Assembly: GCA_030765125.1 (NCBI GenBank)
Contig: JAVCDD010000340.1
Coordinates: forward strand, 1-41,240
DNA length: 41,240 nucleotides
Origin: Candidatus Hatepunaea meridiana
Lineage (GTDB): Bacteria > Electryoneota > AABM5-125-24 > Hatepunaeales > Hatepunaeaceae
Reading direction: 5' to 3'
Each line of letters opens with the position of its first letter. The first letter of the stretch is position 1. Below are positions 25,888 through 36,178 of the stretch, piece after piece. A model generated the notes under the pieces. That model saw nothing but the letters and a program-made list of their open reading frames with translations. It was not told where the DNA came from and ran no database searches. Position numbers and translations under genes: made by a program.

Positions 25888-27529
25888 TTTTGTCCTTAAA
25901 GAATTTCTCGATTCGATCTTGGTAATTCTTTAATGATTCGCCTTTTTTACAAGTAATCAATGTTACCGAAATAACAATAAATATTAAAGTTAAAACCGAA
26001 AATAACCACCATGCACCCTTGAAGCTATTAATCAGATTCATTCCAAAGAAACCGGTTGTTACCGTTATAGGCAAAAGAATTGCACCGAGAATAGAGATAT
26101 TTCTTAATTGATCATTCTCTCGCTGTTCCTGTTCATAATTCACAAACCTGTACAACCCTTCAATTTCGCTTTCGATGTCTTTCATCAATTCCACGTTGTC
26201 CAGTTTCCGGTTCCACAGATTGAATATCTCGATACCTTGGTCTTGTGCAGTAATTTCACGGAACCAGCAACGATTCCTGAATGCAAGGAAATCCGAATGC
26301 AACTCCCGCGCTTGTTCGATACCTTTCTTCCGTTCTTTGCCGTCAACAGCAAGCAGATGACTGATATCGGAGCTTCTCATGGAGAAATTCAACAACACAC
26401 CCCGATAGAAAAACAACACCATCGCAATTTGGTAATACATAGTCTGGAAGTGGTTGTATAGATAGTCCGGAACTCCGGAATCCGTCATCATCATTGAGCT
26501 GAAGCGGGAATAGCCGTAGAAAGTTTTAAATTTCGTCCAGCGAGTATAGGTAGAATCGTCAATTATCTTCTTTTGCATGATGTCATTTTGACAACTCTTT
26601 TCTCCTGAATCAATAAAGATCATCCTATACCAGATGTCCGTGCTCCAGTATTTATTCAACTCGGTGTGTGAAGGATTGATATTGAAGTACTCACTCAAAT
26701 TGTGAAGGAAATATCCGTTATTTGAAGGGAATTTGGATTTGTCGATGCTGAAATAAGTATGGACAAACATCCGGTCGTCGACGAAGGTTTGGTAGCTGTT
26801 GCTTTTCATTCCTCCCGGGGAAGGGTTAAAAGTGAAAGTGAATTCATCGTTATAAATATCTAAAAAGTGTTTAACTACATTGCTTAATAATTCGGGGGAA
26901 TTTGGTTGTGATACTTTGCATTCAAAGTTCTGTGTACAAACCTCCTCTTTGTTTTTCAGTATTATGATTTTCTTTGGACATTGTTTTCCCGTAATAGCAT
27001 CAAATGGGTAGTGTTCCGGATCTTCGTCTTTGAATTTATACTTTGGATTGATAAACGGAACATATATCCGTCGCGCCAGATCAAGGAAGGTTATGTAATT
27101 CCGGATGTCTTTCGTTAGATTTTCTTCTGCAATTTCCAATACAAACACTCCCACACCCATATCGTATAGATGTAGGAAAGCATCAATGATGTCCATCGTA
27201 TGGTCGTACTCATTACCGACTACGCGTAGTTTCCATTGGTCTTTTTCTCCTTTCTTCCAGCGAAGGAACTGCATACTGCTCGTTTTATTGTTCTTCTTGC
27301 TATACAGAATTTTCCGGACATAAGGGTAAAAATAGAGAAATTCATTGTAGCGCAAACCATCGTTGACTTCAAACTCCTCTGATTCCCACCGGTTGTATTT
27401 ATTATAATGCTCTGCCAGTTTTACTGAAGTGAGCTTGCTGTTCTCTCCCTTAAACAGGAACGGAAGAATTAAAAAGGTGTGGAACTTATCCGGAATTATA
27501 GCTTTGATGCATCTGTCGGATGTGGGCAT
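25880..27529 (-). CDS. CRISPR-associated CorA-like membrane effector
   Basis: A 549-residue protein. About 470 residues form a large cytoplasmic domain, of which the membrane-proximal part is the long helical CorA stalk (NRKLDNVELMKDIESEIEGLYRFVNYEQEQREND). Then come two membrane helices (~478-500 ILGAILLPITVTTGFFGMNLI and ~506-527 WWLFSVLTLIFIVISVTLI). The CorA signature GMN is at ~496-498. Magnesium-channel CorA proteins are ~320 residues, so the extended N-terminus is probably the ligand-sensing domain. It is the first gene of the cmr operon with an AGGAG site. In characterised systems SAM-AMP opens or activates such CorA proteins and disrupts the membrane of infected cells. Activity here is inferred. 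Confidence 0.87.
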   Translation of the reverse strand: MPTSDRCIKAIIPDKFHTFLILPFLFKGENSKLTSVKLAEHYNKYNRWESEEFEVNDGLRYNEFLYFYPYVRKILYSKKNNKTSSMQFLRWKKGEKDQWKLRVVGNEYDHTMDIIDAFLHLYDMGVGVFVLEIAEENLTKDIRNYITFLDLARRIYVPFINPKYKFKDEDPEHYPFDAITGKQCPKKIIILKNKEEVCTQNFECKVSQPNSPELLSNVVKHFLDIYNDEFTFTFNPSPGGMKSNSYQTFVDDRMFVHTYFSIDKSKFPSNNGYFLHNLSEYFNINPSHTELNKYWSTDIWYRMIFIDSGEKSCQNDIMQKKIIDDSTYTRWTKFKTFYGYSRFSSMMMTDSGVPDYLYNHFQTMYYQIAMVLFFYRGVLLNFSMRSSDISHLLAVDGKERKKGIEQARELHSDFLAFRNRCWFREITAQDQGIEIFNLWNRKLDNVELMKDIESEIEGLYRFVNYEQEQRENDQLRNISILGAILLPITVTTGFFGMNLINSFKGAWWLFSVLTLIFIVISVTLITCKKGESLKNYQDRIEKFFKDKIE

Positions 27530-27654
27530 TAATGCGTCTCCTGTGATGAATGCAAATTACACTGGAATATTCTATCCGGTACTGGGGGAAACTTCACTAT
27601 CCGGGTTTCCATTGGCGTTCTTATCCTCTCTATGAAGGTTTCTTCTCTAACCTT

Positions 27655-27683
27655 AAGATAAGTCAATCGGGCATCGATGTCAA
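27655..27683 (-). promoter_or_regulatory. Candidate promoter of the corA-cmr operon
   Basis: On the minus strand: -35 TTGACA (27678-27683), a 17-base spacer, -10 TATCTT (27655-27660). It would give a leader of about 120 bases before the corA ATG. It is divergent from the CRISPR leader that begins about 130 bases away. Confidence 0.45.
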
Positions 27684-27813
27684 TGATTTATCGTAGTGTC
27701 AACTTCGCACTTAACATAACCTCCAGATAAACAGACTCCAAATATTTTCTGGTTTTTCTGGTTTTCGGGCTAACTCGTGTCTATACCTGCAATTCTAAAT
27801 ATCACATTTTTAA

Positions 27814-28234
27814 GAGATAATTGTCTCAAAGTCAAATTGATAAAAAACAGATCGGTTATGCCTTTAGCTCAGCAATGTATAAACTTAATAACACCGGAGT
27901 AGCGCAGCTTGCTGCGTTCTTGCACGGTGATGCATGCGTGTTTGCCTGCGAGCGCGCTGCAAGCTGCGCTACTCCGGCTGAGCTAAAGGCATAACCGATA
28001 AAACAGAAACTCCGCAGAGACGCCTACGCTGCCGGAGATGATAATTCACCGCAGATTAAGCGGATTTAAGCCGAAAACAGCCTTATATTCGAATATATCG
28101 GTTTTCTCGAAGATGAGAAAACATTTTCGAAGAAACCCTTGACACGGCGAAAAGGCTTGCTATATTTAGGTTATAGAGATTGAGGGTGTTCCATACAGAG
28201 GCGTGGAAACGCAGGAATGCCTGATTCTACAGTG
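27814..28234 (+). promoter_or_regulatory. CRISPR leader 1 (principal leader) with array promoter
   Basis: AT-rich leader directly before the first repeat. It begins with a near-palindrome GAGATAATTGTCTC (27814-27827), is interrupted by a 148-bp palindromic insertion (27852-27999), then continues to the repeat. A promoter is clear: -35 TTGACA (28139-28144), 16 bases, -10 TATATT (28161-28166), with 68 bases from -10 to the first repeat. The same promoter, spacer length and distance recur in the three internal leader copies, which supports function. Confidence 0.8.
27852..27999. mobile_element. MITE-like palindromic insertion in the CRISPR leader
   Basis: A 148-bp non-coding element. The outer inverted repeat (27851-27873 and 27977-27999, 23 bp, perfect) begins TCGGTTATGCC. 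An inner perfect 19-bp repeat (27894-27912 and 27959-27977) carries CCGGAGTAGCGC. AAAACAGA flanks it on both sides (27844-27851 and 28000-28007), which fits an 8-bp target duplication. The leader copies at 33501 and 35244 lack the insertion, which proves it arrived secondarily. Confidence 0.75.
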
Positions 28235-28762
28235 GTTCCGGATGGATTGGTAAGGATGTCCTTATTGAAACTGCGCTTCGATCTGAACCTCGCTGTCGTC
28301 TTGGAGTTCCAGATAGGTAAGTAAGGATGTCCTTATTGAAACGAAGATATAATGTAAATCAATAATGTGAGCCAAAGTTCCGGATGGGTGTGTAAGGATG
28401 TCCTTATTGAAACTTCAAACCTCAGCCCATACTTCTCCTGAAGGTCAGTTCCGGATGGGTATGTAAGGATGTCCTTATTGAAACACAGAGTCTTCTGTGA
28501 ACGTCTTCAGATACCACGAGTTCTGGATATGTGTGTAAGGATGTCCTTATTGAAACGGTGAGTGGACCTCTAAAACGTAGGTCGTCTTCGTTCCGGATGG
28601 GTGTGTAAGGATGTCCTTATTGAAACATAGCTAATACCAGTGTTAGTGCAGGCAACAGTATAGTTCCGGATAGGTGAGTAAGGATGTCCTTATTGAAACA
28701 TCTGACAAGTCAACAGAGATGTATCTCCAGTCTGTTCCGGATAAGTATTTAAGGATGTCCTT

Positions 28763-28865
28763 AAAAAAAGTAAGCAAGTAAGAAAGTGAGCAAGTGAGAA
28801 AGTAAGAAGGTGAGCTGAATAATCGGATGCTTTTCACTTCACAATTTGACGCTTTGCCCTACTTT
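28763..28865 (+). repeat. Octamer element 1 interrupting a CRISPR repeat
   Basis: A ~100-bp insert after the TAAGGATGTCCTTA of one repeat. It starts with six AAGTRAGM octamers (28768-28815), then a conserved tail (TGAATAATCGGATGC ... CACTTCACAATTTGACGC). A degenerate repeat half (TTAAATGTTCTTATTG) follows. Three further copies lie in the array. Confidence 0.85.
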
Positions 28866-30442
28866 TAAATGTTCTTATTGAAAACGGGCAATTCTTTCAG
28901 TGTAGTATCTGCTTTTTCGAAGGTTCTGGATACGTGAGTAAGGATTTCCTGATTGAAACTCCCATAAACTCCAGCAATTTCAGATGGAGTTCTTGCTGTT
29001 CCGGATAGGTTGTTAAGGAAGTCCTTATTGAAACTGCCTTCCTTGCCGTCAGGAGAATCAGTAGCCATTGTTCCGGATGGGTGGGTAAGGATGTCCTTAT
29101 TGAAACTATTAAACCCCTTTCAGATTTAGTTCAGTTGATAGTTCCGAACAGGTGAGTAAGGATGTACTTATTGAAACCAAGTGCGTCCGTGAATCCATAC
29201 CAAGCTTTGCTGTTCCGGATAGGTGTGTAAGGATGTCCTTATTGAAACTTTAATACTCTTAAATATTAAGTTGGCCTATGCTTTGGTTCCGGATGGGTTG
29301 TTAAGGATGTCCTTATTGAAACACAAGCAGTAAGCTTGTCACGAGAATGATGATTGATTTAGCTTGTTCCGGATGGGTGGGTAAGGATGTCCTTATTGAA
29401 ACAGCACATTATTGATATCGCGAACATAGAAGATGTTAAGTTCTGGATGGGTTTGTAAGGATGTCCTTATTGAAACAGATTTGAGAACCTTGTTAACATC
29501 TCAGACCGGGAGTTCCGGATAGGTGTGTAAGGATGTCCTTATTGAAACAAGAAAGTACCTGACTTTACTCCCAGATTTTGTGTTCCAGATGGGTGTGTAA
29601 GGATGTCCTTATTGAAACTGCCCACACGGTGTATATGTGTAATATCTTGAATCAGGTAGTTCCGGATGGGTGTGTAAGGATGTCCTTATTGAAACCAAAT
29701 AGTCTCCCTGTGTGAATCTGTGAAAAGCCGATCCGGATAGGTGTGTAAGGATGTCCTTATTGAAACTCTACCGGATTTGCCATTATCAAAACCAGTGAAA
29801 GTTCTGGATAGGTATGTAAGGATGTCCTTATTGAAACATTAATTTCTACGGTAATTTCTATGCCATTACCGTTTCGGTTTTCGCCGTTCCGGATAGGTGT
29901 GTAAGGATGTCCTTATTGAAACAAAACCCACCTGTATCCTGGCACGCCAACATAGAAGTTCCGGATAGGTGTGTAAGGATGTCCTTATTGAAACGCTGTT
30001 GATGATTTGTTCCGGTAACTCATTTTTTGTTCCGGATAGGTATGTAAGGATGTCCTTATTGAAACTCGGTTGATGAATTTATTTAAGATTTTCTTTGCTG
30101 TTCTGGATAGGTGTGTAAGGATGTCCTTATTGAAACAGCCAGTCGATTACTTTGCCGAGTAGCTCTGACGTTCCGGATGGGTTTGTAAGGATGTCCTTAT
30201 TGAAACACAAACACCATTTGAGGTTTACGCCAGCGAGCTATTTCGTCCAAAGTTCCGGATAGGTGTGTAAGGATATCCTTATTGAAACGGTGTTTACGCT
30301 CCAAAGCCCAAAAAGAGTCGATAAGTAAATAGCTAAGTTCCGGATAGGTGTGTAAGGATGTCCTTATTGAAACGCTAAGTCAGAAAATGCTACTATACCG
30401 CGTCTCGTGAGTTCCGGATAGGTGTGTAAGGATGTCCTTAAT

Positions 30443-30605
30443 TGAAAATAGCATTATATTCGAATATGTCGGTTTTCTCAAAGATGCGAAAACATTTTCG
30501 AAGAAACCCTTGATACGGCGAAAAAGCTTATTATATTACAATTATCGTGTTGAGGCACTCTCAAGGCAGAGGGATGAGAATGCAGGAATGCCTGATTCTA
30601 TAGTG
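30443..30605 (+). repeat. Leader copy 2 (5'-truncated) inside the array
   Basis: Matches the last ~160 bases of leader 1, including promoter TTGATA (30510-30515), 16 bases, TATATT (30532-30537). The junction with the preceding repeat runs through a shared GAAAA, which suggests microhomology-mediated joining. Confidence 0.85.
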
Positions 30606-31392
30606 GTTCCGGATAGGTGTGTAAGGATGTCCTTATTGAAACTCGATGCCGTTGGGAGCATTAAAGTTTTCTACTGGATGTTCCGGATAGGTATGTAAGG
30701 ATGTCCTTATTGAAACACGATGTTCTCAAGGATGACGCCGAGTTGTTTTACGAGTTCTAGACAGGTGAGTAAGGATATCCTTATTGAAACAGCCAGAAGG
30801 CGCGGGATTCGCAGTGGAATTCGGGATGTTCCAGATATGTGAGTAAGGGTGTCCTTATTGAAACACTACTTCCGCTCGAGCTGCCATGTTGGCATACTTT
30901 AAGTTCCGGATAGGTGATTAAGGATGTCCTTATTGAAACCATGAGGAATTTGCTCATCCGCTGGAAGAAATGCTGCTATAGCACCAAGTTCCGGATGGGT
31001 GTGTAAGGATGTCCTTATTGAAACTTTGCTTCATGGTGTAAATTCGGCTCAAATCTTTTTTCAAATTGTTCCGGATGAGTGGGTAAGGATATCCTTATTG
31101 AAACAAAGATATCTTGCAAGTTCCCAATCTCCCAAGATGTTCCGGATAGGTGGGTAAGGAAGTCCTTATTGAAACAGTGAATAGGTATTTTATCAGACAG
31201 AAATCCAGAAGTTCCGGATGGGTTTGTAAGGATGTCCTTATTGAAACTAAAGGCATTATCCCACTTGCGATAGTATTCAAGGTTCCGGATAGGTATGTAA
31301 GGATGTCCTTATTGAAACTTGAATGAACCACGTTTTTCCAGATAAAATACCGGGAGTTCCGGATAGGTGTGTAAGGATGTCCTTATTGAAAC

Positions 31393-31499
31393 TACAGGTC
31401 ATAAACCCACTGTATAAACTCCATATCGTTCCGGATAGGTGTGTAAGGATGTCCTTATTGAAACTACAGGTCATAAACCCACTGTATAAACTCCATATC
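31393..31499 (+). repeat. Tandemly duplicated spacer-repeat unit
   Basis: The 35-base spacers at 31393-31427 and 31465-31499 are identical (both start TACAGGTCATAAACCC), with one repeat between them. This is a local duplication, not two acquisitions. Confidence 0.9.
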
Positions 31500-31618
31500 G
31501 TTCCGGATAGGTGTGTAAGGATGTCCTTATTGAAACTCAGCCGGATCAGGAAAATTGTCACTATGAATTGTTCGAGGGATTGCTCATGACAGTTCCGGAT
31601 AGGTGGGTAAGGATGTCC

Positions 31619-31720
31619 ATCAAGAAGTAAGCAAGTAAGAAAGTGAGCAAGTGAGAAAGCAAGAAGGTGAGCTGAATAATCGGATGCTTTACACTTCACA
31701 ATTTGACGCTTTGCCTTCCA
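31619..31720 (+). repeat. Octamer element 2 interrupting a CRISPR repeat
   Basis: Same element: six octamers from 31625, conserved tail, then a repeated TAAGGATGTCC of the host repeat, so the palindromic core is present on both sides. Confidence 0.85.
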
Positions 31721-33464
31721 ATAAGGATGTCCTTATTGAAACGGAAATAGATTGATCAAATAATAACCGGGTTCAAAATCTTGAGTTCCGGATAGGTATG
31801 TAAGGATGTCCTTATTGAAACAAAATAAGTATTGGCAGCCAAAATATAATCCAAGTTCCGGATAGGTATGTAAGGATGTCCTTATTGAAACTTAAATACA
31901 TATGAGGCAGCAAGGGCAATTGGCATACCATGAAAATTATTCCGGATAGGTGTGTAAGGATGTCCTTATTGAAACTTTGGGTGTGTGTGAAGCGCTGCAT
32001 CAGCTGTTGAGTTCCGGATAGGTGAGTAAGGATGTCCTTATTGAAACAAATCACTGAAAGACGCATTACTTCTCCGTGATCTGACACGGTTCCGGATAGG
32101 TGAGTAAGGATGTCCTTATTGAAACCAGAAACTTTTCATCCGCATTGATGATAAGATCGCGCGTTAAGATGTTCTGGATAGGTGAGTAAGGATGTCCTTA
32201 TTGAAACAAAGCTCATTATGGTATCAGGAATACCTTTATACAAAAGTTCCGGATAGGTGTGTAAGGATGTCCTTATTGAAACCAAATTTATGCTATTCAT
32301 GTGAGGGAAAGCTCTTTTGCTTTCTGTTCCGGATAGGTGTGTAAGGATGTCCTTATTGAAACCAAGAAAAAATAAATTAGAATCCGTTTTTATTTTAGCA
32401 TCAAAAGTTCCGGATAGGTGTGTAAGGATGTCCTTATTGAAACAAAGTGTTTATTGGCTAGAGCGGTAACTGACGGAAGTTCCGGATAGGTGTGTAAGGA
32501 TGTCCTTATTGAAACAACAGGTAAAACAAGTATTCTACGTTCAGAACTTTCGTTCTGGATAGGTGTGTAAGGATGTCCTTATTGAAACGACATAGAGGTT
32601 TACGGCAAGCCGTTCGCCTTCACGGTTCCGGATAGGTGTGTAAGGATGTCCTTATTGAAACACGGCGAGTTCCTCTAATAGTTCGCTAATTTTCCCGCGA
32701 TGTTCCGGATAGGTGTGTAAAGGATGTCCTTATTGAAACGTAGTGGTGTATAACGTAAGATTTGTTGCATCTGTTCTGGATAGGTGAGTAAGGATGTCCT
32801 TATTGAAACTGCATAATCATGCGAGGGCATTAATTTGTTTTGTTTTTGGTTCCGGATGGGTGTGTAAGGGTGTCCTTATTGAAACGAATGTCACGCTTTT
32901 CAGCCATGAAACCTGTGGCAGACTGCCTGGTTCCGGATGGGTGTGTAAGGACGTCCTTATTGAAACTTATATAACTCTTCATCGTGGTTAAGCATTATAA
33001 TGGCAGTTCCGGATAGGTATGTAAGGATGTCCTTATTGAAACTGCCTTCCAAAGCTGGATAATAATTGCAGGGATTATGTTCCGGATGGATTTGTAAGGA
33101 TGTCCTTATTGAAACACCTTATTCTCGACCTCTGCGAGCCAGTTGAGATGTTCCGGACAGGTATGTAAGGATGTCCTTATTGAAACCATGTTTAAGTCTT
33201 TTTATTTCCTCGTAATAAAGTTCCGGATAGGTATGTAAGGATGTCATTATTGAAACAGTGCTAACAGGTGAGCATCAGTGAGATCTTCAATGTTCCGGAA
33301 AGGTATGTAAGGATGTCCTTATTGAAACACTAAGACACGGTTGCTGTTGAAAATAGCAAATACGAAGTTCCGGATAGGTATGTAAGGATGTCCTTATTGA
33401 AACGTCCGTTCTAGCTTTTCTCCAGAGAATCTGTAATAGTATGTAAGGATGTCCTTATTGAAAC

Positions 33465-33766
33465 CCAGTATTGGACTTTAGGTAGACATTACCTATTTGT
33501 GAGATAATTGTCTCAAACTCAAATTGATTAAAAAAACAGAAACTCCGCAAAGACGTCTACGCTGCCGGAGATGATAATTCACAGCAGATTAAGCGGATTT
33601 AAGCAAAAAACAGCAGTATTTTCGAATATGTTGGTTTTCTCAAAGATGCGAAAACATTTTCGAAGAAACCCTTGACACGGCGAAAAAGCTTATTATATTA
33701 AGTTTATGGCGTTGGAAGGCGCTCCAACAGAGGCGTGAAAACGCGGGAAAGCCTGATTCTACAGTG
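33465..33766 (+). repeat. Leader copy 3 inside the array, with its preceding spacer
   Basis: Leader begins at 33501 (GAGATAATTGTCTC) and carries promoter TTGACA (33672-33677), 16 bases, TATATT (33694-33699). The 36 bases before it (33465-33500) are spacer-sized and recur before leader copy 4. It lacks the MITE-like insertion of leader 1. The repeat just left of it (ending 33464) has lost its 5' half. Confidence 0.88.
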
Positions 33767-35000
33767 GTTCCGGATAGGTGTATAAGGATGTCCTTATTGA
33801 AACTGGATTGCCAACCGGCAGATAATGAAACAGAATAAGTTCCGGATAGGTATGTAAGGATGTCATTATTGAAACCACAGACCACAAACGAACGTTCTCA
33901 ATAAGAGGAGTTCCTGATAGGTATGTAAGGATGTCCTTATTGAAACAGCAATACATTCAGCGATACGCAATGTTACGCCAAGGTTGTTCCGGATAGGTTA
34001 GTAAGGATGTCCTTATTGAAACCAGTGAGTGGAATAACCAGCTCGGCTGTCTGTTTCGGGTTCCTGACAGGTGGTTAAGGATGTCCTTATTGAAACTCCC
34101 AGAAGAAATCCTAGGTCGGATGACCATAGAAGTTCCGGATAGGTGTGTAAGGATGTCCTTATTGAAACTCTTTTCTCTGTTACTTTGCCTGTGTCTGCTT
34201 CTTCACTGTTCCGGATAGATGTGTAAGGATGTCCTTATTGAAACACAAAATTTTTGGCACATAATGCACCTCCTTATGTTGTTCCGGATAGGTATGTAAG
34301 GATGTCCTTATTGAAACAAAACTTTGTCAGGTTTGTAGATTGAGTTATCAGTAGTTCCGGATAGGTATGTAAGGATGTCCTTATTGAAACATTAAATTTG
34401 AATTTTCAGAGCCTTAAATTTTTCGCTGTTCCGGATAGGTATGTAAGGATGTCCTTATTGAAACAAAGTCCAGGACAACACCGAGATAATTCTCAGTCGG
34501 CTCCATTAAGTCGAATACTGTTTCGGATAGGTATGTAAGGATGTCCTTATTGAAACAAAAATATCCGTAGTCCGAAAATGATTTTTCACGGGCTGCTTGT
34601 TCCGGATAGGTGAGTAAGGATGTCCTTATTGAAACCTTTCGTGCCAGATGGTTACCATATCACCGGTTGCAGTTCCGGATAGGTGAGTAAGGATGTCCTT
34701 ATTGAAACTAAAACTTACAAGTCACAAATTCCTCTTTCGGAATATTGTAGTTCCGGATAGGTGAGTAAGGATGTCCTTATTGAGACAGAGGGAGTGTAGG
34801 AGAATCCTGAATGACCTTCATAGGGTTCCGGATAGGAGAGTAAGGATGTCCTTATTGAAACACCTACGATTATGGATATTGACGCCAAACTTGAGTTCCG
34901 GATAGGTGAGTAAGGATGTCCTTATTGAAACAAAAGCCGGATCATCTGTATTGACACGGCATTGAGCGAAGTTCTGGATGGGTGAGTAAGGATGTCCTTA

Positions 35001-35098
35001 AAAAAGTGAGCAAGTAAGAAAGTGAGAAAGTGAGAAAGTAAGAAGGTGTGCTGAATAATCGGATGCTTTTCACTTCACGATTTGACGCTTTGCCTTCC
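35001..35098 (+). repeat. Octamer element 3 interrupting a CRISPR repeat
   Basis: Six octamers followed by the conserved tail. Here a nearly complete repeat (from 35099) follows rather than a half repeat. Confidence 0.83.
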
Positions 35099-35207
35099 TT
35101 TCCGGATAGGTGAGTAAGGATATCCTTATTGAAACCTTTACGGGCTAATTGAGCAGCAAGTATCTCTGAAGTTCCGGATGGGTGGGTAAGGATGTCCCTA
35201 TTGAAAC

Positions 35208-35512
35208 CCAGTATTGAACTTTAGGTAGACATTACCTATTTGGGAGATAATTGTATCAAAGTCAAATTGATTAAAAACAGAAACTCCGCAGGCAGAGACG
35301 TCTACGCTGCCGGAGATGATAATTCACGGCAGATTAAGCGGATTTATACCGAAAACAGCATTATATTCGAATATGTCGGTTTTATCGAAGATGCGAAAAC
35401 ATTTTCGAAGAAATCCTTGACACGGCGAAAAAGCTTACTATATTACAATTATCGTGTTGAGGCGCTCTAAAGGCAGAGGGGTGAGAATGCAGGAATGCCT
35501 GATTCTATAGTT
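35208..35512 (+). repeat. Leader copy 4 inside the array, with its preceding spacer
   Basis: The 36-base spacer (35208-35243) differs from that before copy 3 at two positions. The leader starts at 35244 and keeps promoter TTGACA (35417-35422), 16 bases, TATATT (35439-35444), 68 bases before the next repeat. Confidence 0.88.
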
Positions 35513-35542
35513 GTTCCGGATAGGTGTGTAAGGATGTCCTTA

Positions 35543-35635
35543 AAAAAGTAAGCAAGTAAGAAAGTGAGAAAGTAAGAAGGTGAGCTGAATAATTGGATGC
35601 TTTTCACTTCACAATTTGTCATTTTGCCCTTCTTT
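35543..35635 (+). repeat. Octamer element 4 interrupting a CRISPR repeat
   Basis: Five octamers instead of six, then the conserved tail with TTGTCATTTTGCCC at its end. It interrupts the very first repeat after leader copy 4, and TAAGGATGTCCTTA is present on both sides. Confidence 0.85.
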
Positions 35636-36178
35636 AAGGATGTCCTTATTGAAACGGGTAGTTACCTATGCCATTACCGTACCAGAGCAAAGTTCCGGAT
35701 GGGTGGGTAAGGATGTCCTTATTGAAACACTTCGATCCTTCCATTACGACCACCTTCATGAGTTCCGGATAGGTGTGTAAGGATGTCCTTATTGAAACAG
35801 CGAGTCCCAGAGTTTTTCGACCTGCTCGATGGTTTGTTCCGGATAGGCGTGTAAGGATGTCCTTATTGAAACTCCAGGATAAAATTTAACATCTCTTGCT
35901 ATGATGTTCCGGATAGGTGTGTAAGGATGTCCTTATTGAAACATTACCGGATAGAATTCGTTTGCCGTTGAAAGATCGAGAGTTCCGGATGAGTGTGTAA
36001 GGATGTCCTTATTGAAACGAGATCTATTTTTTATTGTGAACAAATTATGCTCTTTTAGTTCCGGATAGGTATGTAAGGATGTCCTTATTGAAACTGAAAC
36101 TCCCGATCAAATTCCGGACTCCTGACAAGTTCCGGATAGGTACGTAAGGATGTCCTTATTAAACTTAAGTTAGAAGTT

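Larger units (their letters stand above)
28235..36164 (+). CRISPR. Composite type III-B CRISPR array, about 90 repeats of 37 bp
   Basis: Hand count gives roughly 90 repeats with spacers of mostly 34-40 bases. The repeat begins GTTCCGG, holds the palindrome TAAGGATGTCCTTA and ends ATTGAAAC, which would be the 8-nt crRNA handle. The 3' half is almost invariant, while positions ~5-16 vary (GGATAGGTGTG, GGATGGGTGTG, GGATAGGTATG, GGATAGGTGAG and others), often in runs. The orientation is plus, from the ATTGAAAC end and the leader at the left. Internal leader copies split it into blocks 28235-30447, 30606-33464, 33767-35207 and 35513-36164. The last repeat (36129) lacks one G. No gene lies within; open frames there are repeat translations. 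Confidence 0.97.

Noticed and set aside
28643..35470. Many open frames inside the array, some with repeated NKDILTHLSGT or SGWVCKDVLIET peptides
   Set aside because: These are translations of the 37-bp CRISPR repeat and its spacers. None has a ribosome site or domain.
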